This document shows positions 46,600-56,021 of a stretch of 64,000 nucleotides of DNA, in pieces. This DNA is from Rhizobium sp. FKY42. Lineage in GTDB: Bacteria; Pseudomonadota; Alphaproteobacteria; Rhizobiales; Rhizobiaceae. Where the stretch lies: assembly GCF_005222835.1 (NCBI RefSeq), contig NZ_STGA01000029.1:620001-684000 (forward strand), written 5' to 3'. The notes under the pieces are model-generated. The model saw nothing but the letters and a program-made list of their open reading frames with translations. It was not told the DNA's origin and did no database searches. A program made the position numbers and the translations under genes. Positions within the stretch are counted from its first letter, which is position 1; each line of letters opens with the position of its first letter.

Positions 46600-47292
46600 A
46601 TGGCAGTTTTCAAGGGGCGCCTGGCGCTTGCACTCGCGGCCTGCGCGATGATCGGATCGGTCGACACGGCATCGGCCTTCACGCGCGGTCCGCAACCGGT
46701 TGCGACAGGGTCCAGCGACGTGACCTTCGTTGCGCAGCATCGCGAACCGGACGAAAAGTTCCAGAGGCGCGTCGTCAGGCTGGCGACGACGGAAGCGCCG
46801 GGTACGATCATCATCGATACCAACAACAAGTTCCTCTACCTCGTCGAAGGCAATGACCGCGCCATCCGCTATGGCGTCGGTGTGGGTCGCGAAGGCTTCG
46901 GCTGGTCCGGCATCGTCAAGATCGGCCGGAAGGAGGAATGGCCCGAATGGCGTCCGCCCAAGGAAATGATTGCCCGTGAGGCCCGCAAAGGCCACCATCT
47001 ACCAGTGGTACAGAAGGGCGGCATAGACAATCCGCTCGGCGCGCGCGCCATGTATCTTTACAAGGGTGGCCGCGACACGATTTTCCGTATCCACGGAACC
47101 AACCAACCCTGGACTATTGGCCTCAACATGTCATCCGGCTGCATCCGCATGATGAACAAGGATGTAGAGCATCTCTACTCTCGGGCAGAGATCGGCGCGA
47201 AGGTGATTGTCATCGGCCCCGGTAACAAGCAGGGCGCGGTGGCTTTCGAAGATCGCGGCATCGATATTCTGCGCACGATCTTTGGCGGTTGA
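46600..47292 (+). CDS. L,D-transpeptidase (YkuD family), second of the pair
   Basis: A 230-residue exported paralogue of the preceding gene. The signal peptide is LALALAACAMIGSVDTASA; the YkuD domain has H165 (RIHGTNQPWTIG) and C181 in SSGCIRM, the same 16-residue spacing as its neighbour. The Pro/Gln linker is missing and a C-terminal ~25-residue extension is added. The shared 'FLYLV', 'EWP-W-PPKEMIAREA-KGH' block shows recent common ancestry. It is convergent with glcF. Confidence 0.93.
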   Translation: MAVFKGRLALALAACAMIGSVDTASAFTRGPQPVATGSSDVTFVAQHREPDEKFQRRVVRLATTEAPGTIIIDTNNKFLYLVEGNDRAIRYGVGVGREGFGWSGIVKIGRKEEWPEWRPPKEMIAREARKGHHLPVVQKGGIDNPLGARAMYLYKGGRDTIFRIHGTNQPWTIGLNMSSGCIRMMNKDVEHLYSRAEIGAKVIVIGPGNKQGAVAFEDRGIDILRTIFGG

Positions 47293-47303
47293 ACTCGCAA
47301 TTT

Positions 47304-47329
47304 CTGGCGGCGATGAAAGTCGTCGCCAG
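47304..47329. terminator. Hairpin between ldt and glcF
   Basis: A 10-base stem with one G-T wobble (47304-47313 with 47320-47329) and a 6-base loop lies in the 42-base gap between convergent genes, followed by CCTTCTT on the plus strand. Confidence 0.55.
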
Positions 47330-47334
47330 CCTTC

Positions 47335-48624
47335 TTAGCTCAATTTATCCGGCTTCGGGCCACCATAGGCCCAATCCAGAAGCTCAACCGTATGGACGAT
47401 CGGCATGGCTGTGCCGCTGGCAATCTGCGTCATGCAGCCGATATTGCCGGTGGCAATAATATTGGCCTTCGTCGCCTCGATATTCTTCACCTTACGGGCC
47501 TTGAGCTGAGCGGAAATTTCCGGCTGGAGAATGTTGTAGGTTCCGGCCGAGCCGCAGCACAGATGCCCTTCCGCCGGATCACGCACGGCAAAGCCTGCAT
47601 TGCGCAGGAGCGCCTTCGGCTGGAGGGTAATCTTCTGGCCATGCTGCATGGAACAGGCAGAGTGATAGGCCACCGTCAGGCCGCGACTTTCCAGAGGAGG
47701 CAGATCGAGCGTGGCCAGATATTCCGTAATGTCCTTGGCGAGGGCGGAAATCCGTCTGGCCTTTTCCGCGTAGGACGGATCGAGCCGCAGCATGTGGCCG
47801 TAATCCTTGATGGTCGTGCCGCAACCGGATGCGGTGATGATGATGGCATCCAGACCGCGCTCCTCGATCTCGCGGGTCCAGACATCCACATTGCGGCGGG
47901 CAAAATTCAGCGCCTGTTCCTCGCGTCCCATATGATGAACCAGTGCGCCGCAGCAGCCCTCTCCCTTGGGGCGGGCAATCTCAACGCCAAGCCGGGTGAG
48001 AAGCCGCTCTGTTGCTTCATTGATGCGCGGATCAAGAACCGGCTGCGCGCATCCGGTCAGAATGGCAACGCGGCCCCGTTTCGCCACCGCAAGCGGCTGA
48101 GATTGCTGCGGCAGCGGCTGCGGCAGGGTTACCGGTGCAAGGGTCAGCATGGCAGCGAAAGGCTTCAGCGGCGCAAAGCCCGCCAGCATGGGGCCAAACG
48201 GTTTTCCAATCCGGGCAAGTTTCAGTGCAGCGCGAAAGCGCGAAGGATAGGGCAGGACGAAGGCCAGAACGTTGCGGATCAGGCGGTCCATCAGTGGACG
48301 GCGATAGGTATTTTCCACATGCGCACGGGCATTATCGATCAGGTGCATGTAGTCCACGCCCGAGGGACAGGTGGTGGTGCAGGCAAGACAGGACAGGCAG
48401 CGATCCAGATGCTTGACGACTTGCGCATCGGCAGCGCGACCGTTTTCCAGCATATCCTTGATGAGATAGATGCGGCCGCGCGGACTATCCAGCTCATTGC
48501 CCAGCGTGACATAGGTGGGACAGGTCGCCGTGCAGAAACCGCAATGCACGCAGCGGCGCAAAATGGCCTCGGATTCTGCCACATGGGGATCGGCGAGCTG
48601 CTCGGCGGTGAAATTGGTCTGCAT
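47335..48624 (-). CDS. glcF: Glycolate oxidase iron-sulfur subunit
   Basis: A 429-residue protein with two 4Fe-4S ferredoxin sites (CVHCGFCTATCP and CLSCLACTTTCP) and two CCG-type domains (GEGCCGALVHHMG, HLCCGSAGTY). It takes electrons from the GlcD flavin site to the quinone pool. The ATG at 48624 is two bases after the glcE stop. glcD, glcE and glcF form one tight operon; no glcC regulator or glcG is alongside. Confidence 0.95.
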   Translation of the reverse strand: MQTNFTAEQLADPHVAESEAILRRCVHCGFCTATCPTYVTLGNELDSPRGRIYLIKDMLENGRAADAQVVKHLDRCLSCLACTTTCPSGVDYMHLIDNARAHVENTYRRPLMDRLIRNVLAFVLPYPSRFRAALKLARIGKPFGPMLAGFAPLKPFAAMLTLAPVTLPQPLPQQSQPLAVAKRGRVAILTGCAQPVLDPRINEATERLLTRLGVEIARPKGEGCCGALVHHMGREEQALNFARRNVDVWTREIEERGLDAIIITASGCGTTIKDYGHMLRLDPSYAEKARRISALAKDITEYLATLDLPPLESRGLTVAYHSACSMQHGQKITLQPKALLRNAGFAVRDPAEGHLCCGSAGTYNILQPEISAQLKARKVKNIEATKANIIATGNIGCMTQIASGTAMPIVHTVELLDWAYGGPKPDKLS

Positions 48625-48626
48625 GA

Positions 48627-49835
48627 TCAGGATCTCGCCATCTTGCCCGGATTGAAAATGCCAGCCGGGTCCAGCTGCTGCTTGACCCGCGCCTGAAGCG
48701 CGAGAACCGCTGCGGGCAAGGGCTCGAACGCGTTTTCTGTTGCCCTCATATCGTCGCTCGCCCGAACAAGCGTGGCATGGCCCCCGCCGGTCTGATGCAT
48801 GACGTGACGCACGAGTTCGCCTTCCGGCTCGGATTCCATGCGCATCCACAAAAGACCGCCCTGCCAGTCGTAGAAGCAATCGATCCCCGCCTGCAAGCGA
48901 AGGGCCGCGACCAACTGGAAACCGCTGGTGGGCGCGACGGAAACCCTCCACAAGGGCTTCATAGTGCCGTCGGCATAGGGTTTGACATCGCGAATTTCCT
49001 GCCAGAGAACGCGGCTTTCTTCGGCTTCCAACTGGCTGATGGGCGCGAGAGATTGCAGCGTCGCGACCAGTTTTTGGGCACGCACGGCAACCGATGCGGC
49101 AAGGCCTTCGAGTCTCAGAACCGTCGCAGGACCGTCTGACAGGTTACCGTTCAGGAAGCGGCCCCTGACGCTTTCCGGCAGATGCGCGGCCCCCGAGACC
49201 TCGACCGACAGGCTCATGGCAATCGCCATGGCACGGGCGGCCTCTCCATCATCGAGCCCGGACAGGATGATGGTGCGCTGGTCCTGCGGGCGAGGAAGAA
49301 CACGGAACGTAACCTCAGTCAAAAAGCCCAGCGTTCCAAATGAGCCCGCCAGCAGCTTCACGAGATCCAGGCCGGTGACATTTTTCATCACCCGTCCACC
49401 GGCTCTCAGAACCTCACCGCGGCCATTGATATAGCGGACGCCCAGAAGGCTATCACGCGCTGCACCGGCAACGAAACGGCGGGGACCGGATGTATTCGTT
49501 GCAAAAATGCCGCCGATTGTCGGTTCGCCCACAGTGCCCATGACGGCGCGATGATCCATGGGCTCGAAGGCCAGCATCTGACCATTTTCAGCAAGCGCCT
49601 CCTCGATCTCGGAAACAGGCGTTCCGGCGCGGGCGGTCAAAACCATTTCTGCCGGATCGTAAGCGACAATGCCGGAAAGACCCGCCGAGCGCAGCACGCC
49701 CTGTGCTTCGACCTGCTGACCGAAGCCGCTGCGGGTATTGCCGCCGGAAATTGCGAGACTGCGTTTTGCTTCGGCGGCAGCGCGGATCATATCCGCCGCT
49801 TCCTCTTCACGCGTCGGGACCAGAAGAAGGCTCAT
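48627..49835 (-). CDS. glcE: Glycolate oxidase FAD-binding subunit
   Basis: A 402-residue FAD-linked oxidase subunit with the PCMH-type FAD-binding domain at the N-terminus (LAISGGNTRSGFG, VLTARAGTPVSEIEEAL, GTVGEPTIGGIFATN). It partners GlcD and GlcF in oxidising glycolate to glyoxylate. It overlaps the glcD 3' end by 4 bases (ATGA). Confidence 0.95.
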   Translation of the reverse strand: MSLLLVPTREEEAADMIRAAAEAKRSLAISGGNTRSGFGQQVEAQGVLRSAGLSGIVAYDPAEMVLTARAGTPVSEIEEALAENGQMLAFEPMDHRAVMGTVGEPTIGGIFATNTSGPRRFVAGAARDSLLGVRYINGRGEVLRAGGRVMKNVTGLDLVKLLAGSFGTLGFLTEVTFRVLPRPQDQRTIILSGLDDGEAARAMAIAMSLSVEVSGAAHLPESVRGRFLNGNLSDGPATVLRLEGLAASVAVRAQKLVATLQSLAPISQLEAEESRVLWQEIRDVKPYADGTMKPLWRVSVAPTSGFQLVAALRLQAGIDCFYDWQGGLLWMRMESEPEGELVRHVMHQTGGGHATLVRASDDMRATENAFEPLPAAVLALQARVKQQLDPAGIFNPGKMARS

Positions 49836-51280
49836 ACGGCACCGGCAGTCTGTGGCCGTCCATCAAGCGGGAAGACCTTGGAAGGATTGAGCAGCCATTG
49901 ACTGTCAAAGGCTTCCCGCACTCGGATCTGCTGATCGAGTTCCGCCCGCGTGTATTGATGCAGCATCAGGTCCCGCTTTTCGATGCCAACGCCATGCTCC
50001 CCGGTCAGGCAGCCTCCGGCATCGACGCACAGTTTCAGAATTTCATTGCCAGCGGCTTCCGCCTTGGCCGCCTCAACGGGATCGTTTGCATTGAATAGGA
50101 TCAGCGGATGCATGTTGCCATCTCCCGCATGAAAGACATTGGCGACACGCAGACCGAACCCTTCGACGATTTCACTCGTGCGCTTCAGGACATAGGAAAG
50201 CTTGCTTAGCGGCACCGTGCCATCCATGCAGATGTAATCGGCTATCCGCCCGGTTGCGCCGAACGCGGATTTACGGCCCTTCCAGATCAGCGCCGCTTCC
50301 GTGGCCGACTGACTTTCCCGTACGGTCTTCACCCCATGACGGCGAGCAATCTCGACGATGCTGGACAGCATCGCCTCCATCTCGGCTTCAGACCCCTCCA
50401 CCTCGACAATCAGCAAGGCTTCGACATCCAGCGGATAGCCAGCCTTGGCGAAGGCTTCACAGATTTCGATGGCTGGCTTGTCCATGAATTCGATTGCGAC
50501 GGGGATGATCCCTGCCCCGATGACATCTGCCACACAGGCCCCGGCTTCTTCTGAACTCGTGAAGCCGAAAAGCACCGGACGCGCGCCTTCCGGTTTCGCA
50601 ATCAGGCGTACTGTCGCCTCGGTCACGATACCAAGCTGCCCTTCCGATCCGCAGACGAGGCCCAGAAGATCGTAACCGGCACTATCCAGATGCTTGCCAC
50701 CAAGATCGATGACGGTGCCATCCATCAGCACCATCTTCACGCCCAAGAGATTGTTGGTCGTCACGCCATATTTCAGACAGTGGGCGCCGCCGGAATTCAT
50801 GGCGATATTGCCGCCTATGGTGCAGGCCAGTTGCGAACTTGGATCGGGAGCATAGAAATAGCCTTCCGGTCCAACCGTATCGGAAATGGACAGGTTCGTG
50901 ACGCCCGCCTGCACGGTTGCGGTGCGATTGGCAAAGTCGACCTCGAGAATTCGCGACATCTTCGACAGGCCGATGACGACGGCATCTTCCTGCGGAATGG
51001 CGCCGCCACATAAAGAGGTACCAGCACCCCGCGGCACGACAGGAACGCCATAGCGATGACAGTATTTCAGGACAGCCGCCACCTGGGCGGTGTTGTGAGG
51101 CAAAACGACGGCCAGAGGTAGACGACGATAGGCGACGAAGGCGTCCGTTTCGAAGGGAACAAGTTCGCGCGGCTCATGCACAAGGCAATCGGCCGGGAGC
51201 AGATCCGCCAGATCCGCAATGATTGTGGAACGGCGAGCCAACACCTTTTCGCGCGGCGGAAGAAACGAAATCACATCAGA
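49832..51280 (-). CDS. glcD: Glycolate oxidase catalytic FAD subunit
   Basis: A 482-residue FAD-dependent 2-hydroxy-acid dehydrogenase. The FAD domain has PVVPRGAGTSLCGGA, IGGNIAMNSGGAHCLKYG and GSEGQLGIVTEA; the C-terminal domain has VFHAGDGNMHP and LTGEHGVGIEK. The start is set as TTG at 51280 (MSDVISF): GGGAGG lies five bases upstream of it, whereas the ATG at 51298 has no site and the Shine-Dalgarno lies inside its reading. It is divergent from a Nudix gene over a 266-base region. Confidence 0.94.
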   Translation of the reverse strand, partial: SDVISFLPPREKVLARRSTIIADLADLLPADCLVHEPRELVPFETDAFVAYRRLPLAVVLPHNTAQVAAVLKYCHRYGVPVVPRGAGTSLCGGAIPQEDAVVIGLSKMSRILEVDFANRTATVQAGVTNLSISDTVGPEGYFYAPDPSSQLACTIGGNIAMNSGGAHCLKYGVTTNNLLGVKMVLMDGTVIDLGGKHLDSAGYDLLGLVCGSEGQLGIVTEATVRLIAKPEGARPVLFGFTSSEEAGACVADVIGAGIIPVAIEFMDKPAIEICEAFAKAGYPLDVEALLIVEVEGSEAEMEAMLSSIVEIARRHGVKTVRESQSATEAALIWKGRKSAFGATGRIADYICMDGTVPLSKLSYVLKRTSEIVEGFGLRVANVFHAGDGNMHPLILFNANDPVEAAKAEAAGNEILKLCVDAGGCLTGEHGVGIEKRDLMLHQYTRAELDQQIRVREAFDSQWLLNPSKVFPLDGRPQTAGAV

Positions 51281-51487
51281 CAAGACTGCCTCCCTCATCT
51301 GGTCAATATCGCATTCCTCTCACTTTCGTGTAGGCGCATCAAGCTTGTGCCGCTGCGAAAGCAGACTTATCTGGAACTCGATGCCTGCAATGGTAGTGAC
51401 CGGTTAAGGCTCGCGCAACTTATCGCCCCTAAAATCTGTTTCTAGACGAAGGGTGTGAGCCGGGACTATAGTTTTATTTCTGTTGAA

Positions 51488-51504
51488 CAGCTGTGCAGCA
51501 GCTG
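51488..51504. promoter_or_regulatory. CAGCTG dyad between glcD and the Nudix gene
   Basis: CAGCTG (51488-51493) recurs at 51499-51504, five bases apart. As each half is itself palindromic, the 17 bases form a possible operator for one or both divergent genes. Nothing else in 51281-51546 is clear to me. Confidence 0.3.
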
Positions 51505-51546
51505 ATTCTTGCGTCATAATCGGTCGCAGGAAGGAGATTTCGGAAA

Positions 51547-52050
51547 GTGAGTCTGCTCGATCGCATAACGGAAAACATTCTGCTGATGATGCGACGCCCG
51601 CCGCGTCAGCAATATGCCGCCCTTTGCTATCGGATCGATTCCATCCATGGTCTACAGATCCTGCTTCTGACCAGCCGCGAAACCCGACGCTGGGTCATCC
51701 CCAAGGGTTGGCCGATGAAGGGCAAGAAGGCGCATGTAGTTGCCGAGCGTGAAGCTTTAGAGGAAGCGGGTGTGCGCGGTACCGCTGAAAAGGAAGCCTT
51801 TGGCCACTTTGGATATCTCAAGAAGCTCAAGAACGGCTTGAAAGTTCCTGTCCGCGTTCAGGTCCATCCCCTACGCGTGGATGGAATGGTGGATAACTTC
51901 AAGGAGAAAGGTGTTCGCGACCTTGATTGGGTCGACTGCCAGACGGCAGCCTCGCGCGTTCAGGAACCGGAACTGCGCAACCTTATCCTTGCTTTCGGAA
52001 ATCATCCCGATCACCGCATGAGTTCATCGCTCAAGGCTGTCGGTCGCTAA
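51547..52050 (+). CDS. Nudix hydrolase
   Basis: A 167-residue Nudix-fold pyrophosphohydrolase of the diadenosine/diphosphoinositol polyphosphate-like group. The Nudix box is GWPMKGKKAHVVAEREALEE followed by AGV. The REALEEAG core is intact, but the Glu that normally precedes it by eight positions is Lys. The start is a GTG (51547) with GGAGAT upstream. No substrate can be read. It precedes the Pit permease by 66 bases on the same strand. Confidence 0.88.
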   Translation: MSLLDRITENILLMMRRPPRQQYAALCYRIDSIHGLQILLLTSRETRRWVIPKGWPMKGKKAHVVAEREALEEAGVRGTAEKEAFGHFGYLKKLKNGLKVPVRVQVHPLRVDGMVDNFKEKGVRDLDWVDCQTAASRVQEPELRNLILAFGNHPDHRMSSSLKAVGR

Positions 52051-52116
52051 ATTGTCAACCGTCTGCCAAAGACCGCTGATTATATCGGCAATACAAAGAT
52101 GGCGGTTTGAGGCTGC

Positions 52117-53661
52117 GTGAATAAACCTGATCAAACACAGGCGAACCGCCGAAAGGCGTCGCGCAAAGCAACGCTGGACAAGGATCTGGAGAAGATCAAT
52201 CTTGTCGAGGATGCCTCACGCCACATTAGCCGCAGGCTTGCAGCACCGGGTGCTGCCTTTCTGTTTGTGATTGCTGCCATGCTGATGGCGATCGGGGCGA
52301 TGACCGGCCATCCGGAAACAATTCTCGTGGTGCTGGCGGCAGCCCTTGCCGCCTACATGGCCATGAACATCGGCGCGAACGACGTTGCCAACAATATTGG
52401 CGCGGCGGTTGGTGCGCGTGCCATGAGCATCGGCACGGGCCTCGTGCTGGCGGCGATCTGCGAGATTGCAGGCGCGCTGATCTCCGGCAGCGACGTCGTG
52501 CGGACAGTTGCGACCGGCATAGTGCGACCAGATATGGTGCAGGACCCAATACAATTGTCTTTAATCATGATGGCTGCCCTTATTGCTGCGGCAGCCTGGA
52601 TCAATATTGCGACCTGGATCAACGCACCGGTTTCGACCACGCATTCGATCGTGGGTGGTGTTATGGGCGCCGGAGTTGCCGCGGCGGGCGTGAACGCAGT
52701 CAACTGGTCCGTACTTGGCGGCATTGCGGTCAGTTGGGTTGTTTCTCCGATCCTGGGCGCCCTGATCGCCGTGGCCATGCTCGCCTTCATCAAGACGTTC
52801 ATCATCTACACGCCGGACAAGATTGCCGCGGCCCGGCGCTGGGTGCCGCTCTTGATTGCTCTGATGCTTGGCAGTTTCACCACCTACATCCTGATCGTTT
52901 TGCCGAACGAGATCGTCTTCCTGCCCATGTCCGTCATGCTGGGGATCGGTTTCGTGACCAGCGTCCTAGGTTGGATGATCAGTCACCCGCTCATTGCAAG
53001 AAGCGCGGAAGGACTTGAGAACCGCAATCAGTCCCTGCGCGTGCTCTTTCGTATTCCACTGATCTTTTCCGCAGCGCTGCTATCCTTCGCCCATGGGGCA
53101 AACGATGTTTCCAATGCAATCGGACCCCTGGCGGCCATTGTTTCTGCATTGGGAGGATCGCAGAATTTGGGGGTGCAGTCCGTACCTCTCTGGGAACTGA
53201 CGATCGGCGGGCTGGGGATTGCCCTTGGTCTACTGCTTTTCGGGCCGCGACTGGTCAATCTGGTCGGCAAGGAGATAACAAAGCTCAACCCGATGCGGGC
53301 CTACTGCGTTGCCCTTTCGGCAGCGGTCACCGTCATTCTCGCCTCCAGCATCGGCGCTCCGGTAAGCTCGACGCACATCGCTGTCGGTTCAGTCTTCGGT
53401 GTCGGGCTGTTTCGCGAATGGTATATTCGCCGCTCAGCGCAGAGGCAGACCTATCTTTCCCTCACGGCGCAGGAACAGGGCATGACCGAGGTCGCCCCGA
53501 TCAAGCCTCCACGAGATGTCAATCAGGCTGAAGAAAGGCGCCGAAGGTTAGTGCGTCGCTCGCATCTACTGAGCATCCTGGCGGCGTGGATGATCACGGT
53601 TCCGCTATCGGCTGCCCTTGCAGGTGGCGTGGTGATGCTTATGTTGCGGTTTTTAGGCTGA
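52117..53661 (+). CDS. pit: Low-affinity inorganic phosphate transporter, Pit family
   Basis: A 514-residue membrane protein with about ten or more helices and the duplicated Pit signature: [20 protein letters not shown] with [12 protein letters not shown] in the first half, [18 protein letters not shown] with [12 protein letters not shown] in the second. A basic N-terminal extension and a long cytoplasmic C-terminal loop are present. It co-transports phosphate with metal or protons. The start is a GTG (52117) after GAGG. rsmE follows 13 bases later. Confidence 0.93.
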   Translation: MNKPDQTQANRRKASRKATLDKDLEKINLVEDASRHISRRLAAPGAAFLFVIAAMLMAIGAMTGHPETILVVLAAALAAYMAMNIGANDVANNIGAAVGARAMSIGTGLVLAAICEIAGALISGSDVVRTVATGIVRPDMVQDPIQLSLIMMAALIAAAAWINIATWINAPVSTTHSIVGGVMGAGVAAAGVNAVNWSVLGGIAVSWVVSPILGALIAVAMLAFIKTFIIYTPDKIAAARRWVPLLIALMLGSFTTYILIVLPNEIVFLPMSVMLGIGFVTSVLGWMISHPLIARSAEGLENRNQSLRVLFRIPLIFSAALLSFAHGANDVSNAIGPLAAIVSALGGSQNLGVQSVPLWELTIGGLGIALGLLLFGPRLVNLVGKEITKLNPMRAYCVALSAAVTVILASSIGAPVSSTHIAVGSVFGVGLFREWYIRRSAQRQTYLSLTAQEQGMTEVAPIKPPRDVNQAEERRRRLVRRSHLLSILAAWMITVPLSAALAGGVVMLMLRFLG

Positions 53662-53674
53662 ACAGGCATTTCCT

Positions 53675-54430
53675 ATGCGCGCCAACTTCCGCATGCAAAG
53701 ACTCTTCATTTCCTCTGCCATTTCGGCTGGTGCCGAGCTGGAGGCCACATCCGATCAATACAATTATCTCGTCAACGTGCTGCGCATGCAGGCCGATGAC
53801 GACGTGCTGATCTTCGATGGCGAAAATGGCGAATGGCGTGCCAAGCTGGCGCTTCCCAGCCGCAAGAGGCTGCTGCTGGTGCCCGTGGAGCAGACGCGGC
53901 CCCAGACACCACTTCCTGATCTTCATTATCTTTTCGCGCCGTTGAAGGTGGGGCGGCTGGACTATCTGGTCCAGAAGGCCGTCGAGATGGGCGCCGGCCT
54001 TCTGCAGCCGGTCATGACACAGCATGTCCAGGGCAAGATCACCAATCTGGATCGCTTGCAGGCCAATGTCGTGGAAGCCGCAGAGCAATGCGGCATTCTT
54101 TCCGTGCCGGAAGTCCGCGCTCCGGTTCGCTTGCGTGATCTGCTGGAAACCTGGCCGGGCGACCGTCGCATTATCTACTGCGATGAAGGCGAGGAAAGCC
54201 AAAATCCACTGCCCGTCCTCTCCACGGTGTCTGAACGCAAGCTGGCGCTGCTCGTCGGTCCGGAAGGCGGTTTTTCCGAGGAGGAGCGACAATGGCTTCG
54301 GACCCTCCCCTTCGTGACCGCCATTCCGCTTGGTCCGCGAATTCTGCGGGCGGATACGGCAGCCGTTGCAGCTCTTGCCGTGGTTCAGGCTGCAATTGGG
54401 GATTGGTCTTCCAGTTCATATTCAATCTGA
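53675..54430 (+). CDS. rsmE: 16S rRNA (uracil1498-N3)-methyltransferase
   Basis: A 251-residue SPOUT-fold methyltransferase. N-terminal [10 protein letters not shown] and a PUA-like part ([19 protein letters not shown]) are followed by the knot domain with [12 protein letters not shown] and [17 protein letters not shown]. The ATG at 53675 gives six extra residues over the one at 53693; the choice is not certain. It precedes gshA, a usual neighbour in rhizobia. Confidence 0.95.
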   Translation: MRANFRMQRLFISSAISAGAELEATSDQYNYLVNVLRMQADDDVLIFDGENGEWRAKLALPSRKRLLLVPVEQTRPQTPLPDLHYLFAPLKVGRLDYLVQKAVEMGAGLLQPVMTQHVQGKITNLDRLQANVVEAAEQCGILSVPEVRAPVRLRDLLETWPGDRRIIYCDEGEESQNPLPVLSTVSERKLALLVGPEGGFSEEERQWLRTLPFVTAIPLGPRILRADTAAVAALAVVQAAIGDWSSSSYSI

Positions 54431-54523
54431 CTTGCAAAAGAAATTCACTTGCACCGATCAAAGATCCGGTTCAAGCAGCCATCATCGGAATCCCATCCGC
54501 AATTTCATTGAACAAGGTCTCCC

Positions 54524-55897
54524 ATGGCCCGTGACACTACCGATAGCACACCGCTGACCTCCACGGCTGAACTGGCCGCCTATCTGGCGAAGGGCTGCAA
54601 GCCGGAAAGCGATTTCCGGATCGGCACCGAGCATGAAAAGTTCGCGTTCTTCCGGGCGGATAACAGTCCCGTTCCTTATTTCGGCGATCGCAGCATTTCC
54701 GCCCTGCTGAAAGGCATGCAGGCAAAGCTGGGCTGGGAACCGATCCTGGATGGCGACAACATCATCGGTCTGGGTGAGCAGTCTGGCATGGGCGCCATAT
54801 CCATCGAACCGGGCGGCCAGTTCGAGCTCTCCGGTGCGCCGCTCGAGACCCTGCATCAGACCTGTCGTGAGTCCAATCAGCACCTTGCTGTCCTGCGCGA
54901 CATAGCCGAGCCGATGGGCATCCGCTTCCTCGGTATCGGCGGCAGCCCGAAATGGACGCTGGCCGAGACGCCACGCATGCCGAAATCCCGCTATGACATC
55001 ATGACGCGCTACATGCCGAAAGTGGGACGTCATGGCCTGGACATGATGTATCGCACCTGCACCATCCAGGTGAACCTTGACTTCTCTTCCGAGGCCGACA
55101 TGGCGCGGAAGATGAAGCTTTCGCTGAAGCTGCAATCGCTTGCCACGGCCCTGTTTGCCTCCTCGCCTTTTACGGAAGGCAAGCCGAACGGGTTGCAAAG
55201 CTGGCGCGGCGAGATCTGGCGCGATACCGACAATGCGCGCTCCGGCCTGCTGCCGAAGGCTCTTGGCGATGGCTTCACCTTCGAAGACTATGTGGAATGG
55301 GCGCTGGATGTGCCGATGTATTTCATCGTGCGCGACGGCCGCTACCATGATTGCACTCACGTGACCTTCCGCCAGTTCATGAATGGCGCCCTGAAAGGCG
55401 AGGTTACGGACTGGGAGCCTAATATGGGCGACTGGACTAACCATTTGTCGACATTGTTCCCGGATGTACGGCTGAAGCGTTACTTGGAAATGCGGGGTGC
55501 CGATGGTGGCCCATGGCGTCGCATTTGCGCACTTCCCGCTTTCTGGGTCGGATTGCTTTACGACGAAGGCGCCATGGCCGCTGCCGAGGACGTTACCGAG
55601 AGCTGGAGCTTCGAGCAGGTGCAGGCGCTGCGTGATGCAGTTCCGGTTGAGGGGCTGCATGCGGCGATCGCTGGGCGCCCACTGATGGACTTGGCGCGTG
55701 AGATCGTGAAGATTTCCGCCGAGGGCCTCAGGCAGCGAGCCCGTCTCAACGGCGAAGGTCAGGACGAGAGCATCTTCCTGCAACCGCTTGAGGAGATCCT
55801 CGCCAAGAAGCGTGTTCTCGCGGAAGAACTGCTTGCGCTTTACAACGGCCGCTGGAACGGGTCGGTCGATCCCGTCTTTGACGAGTACCAGTATTGA
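54524..55897 (+). CDS. gshA: Glutamate-cysteine ligase, plant/alphaproteobacterial type
   Basis: A 457-residue enzyme for the first step of glutathione synthesis. The alphaproteobacterial/plant form is shown by IGTEHEKFAF, SIEPGGQFELSGAPLETLHQTC, MGIRFLGIGGSPKWTL, MMYRTCTIQVNLDFSSE and WALDVPMYFIVRDG. AAGG lies upstream of the ATG at 54524. Glutathione made here would also feed gating of Kef-type antiporters. No gshB lies alongside. Confidence 0.96.
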   Translation: MARDTTDSTPLTSTAELAAYLAKGCKPESDFRIGTEHEKFAFFRADNSPVPYFGDRSISALLKGMQAKLGWEPILDGDNIIGLGEQSGMGAISIEPGGQFELSGAPLETLHQTCRESNQHLAVLRDIAEPMGIRFLGIGGSPKWTLAETPRMPKSRYDIMTRYMPKVGRHGLDMMYRTCTIQVNLDFSSEADMARKMKLSLKLQSLATALFASSPFTEGKPNGLQSWRGEIWRDTDNARSGLLPKALGDGFTFEDYVEWALDVPMYFIVRDGRYHDCTHVTFRQFMNGALKGEVTDWEPNMGDWTNHLSTLFPDVRLKRYLEMRGADGGPWRRICALPAFWVGLLYDEGAMAAAEDVTESWSFEQVQALRDAVPVEGLHAAIAGRPLMDLAREIVKISAEGLRQRARLNGEGQDESIFLQPLEEILAKKRVLAEELLALYNGRWNGSVDPVFDEYQY

Positions 55898-55905
55898 GCC
55901 ATTCA

Positions 55906-55927
55906 GGAAGGGGCTTGTTTCCCTTCC
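55906..55927 (+). terminator. Weak hairpin after gshA
   Basis: GGAAGGG (55906-55912) can pair with CCCTTCC (55921-55927), nine bases after the stop codon, then GCTTTCTC. Only partial T content. Confidence 0.4.
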
Positions 55928-56021
55928 GCTTTCTCTCTGAATTCTATTCGAAAACCGCTGCACAGTTTTCGAGATGCGCTATAGTGGCGCCCATAAACAC
56001 AATCCAGAGAGGAGCCACAGA

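Noticed and set aside
47392..48696. 434-codon plus-strand frame opposite glcF
   Set aside because: glcF has full Fe-S cysteine motifs on the minus strand; this is its shadow.
54482..55963. 493-codon minus-strand frame opposite gshA
   Set aside because: Antisense of a conserved gene, with no start site or domain.
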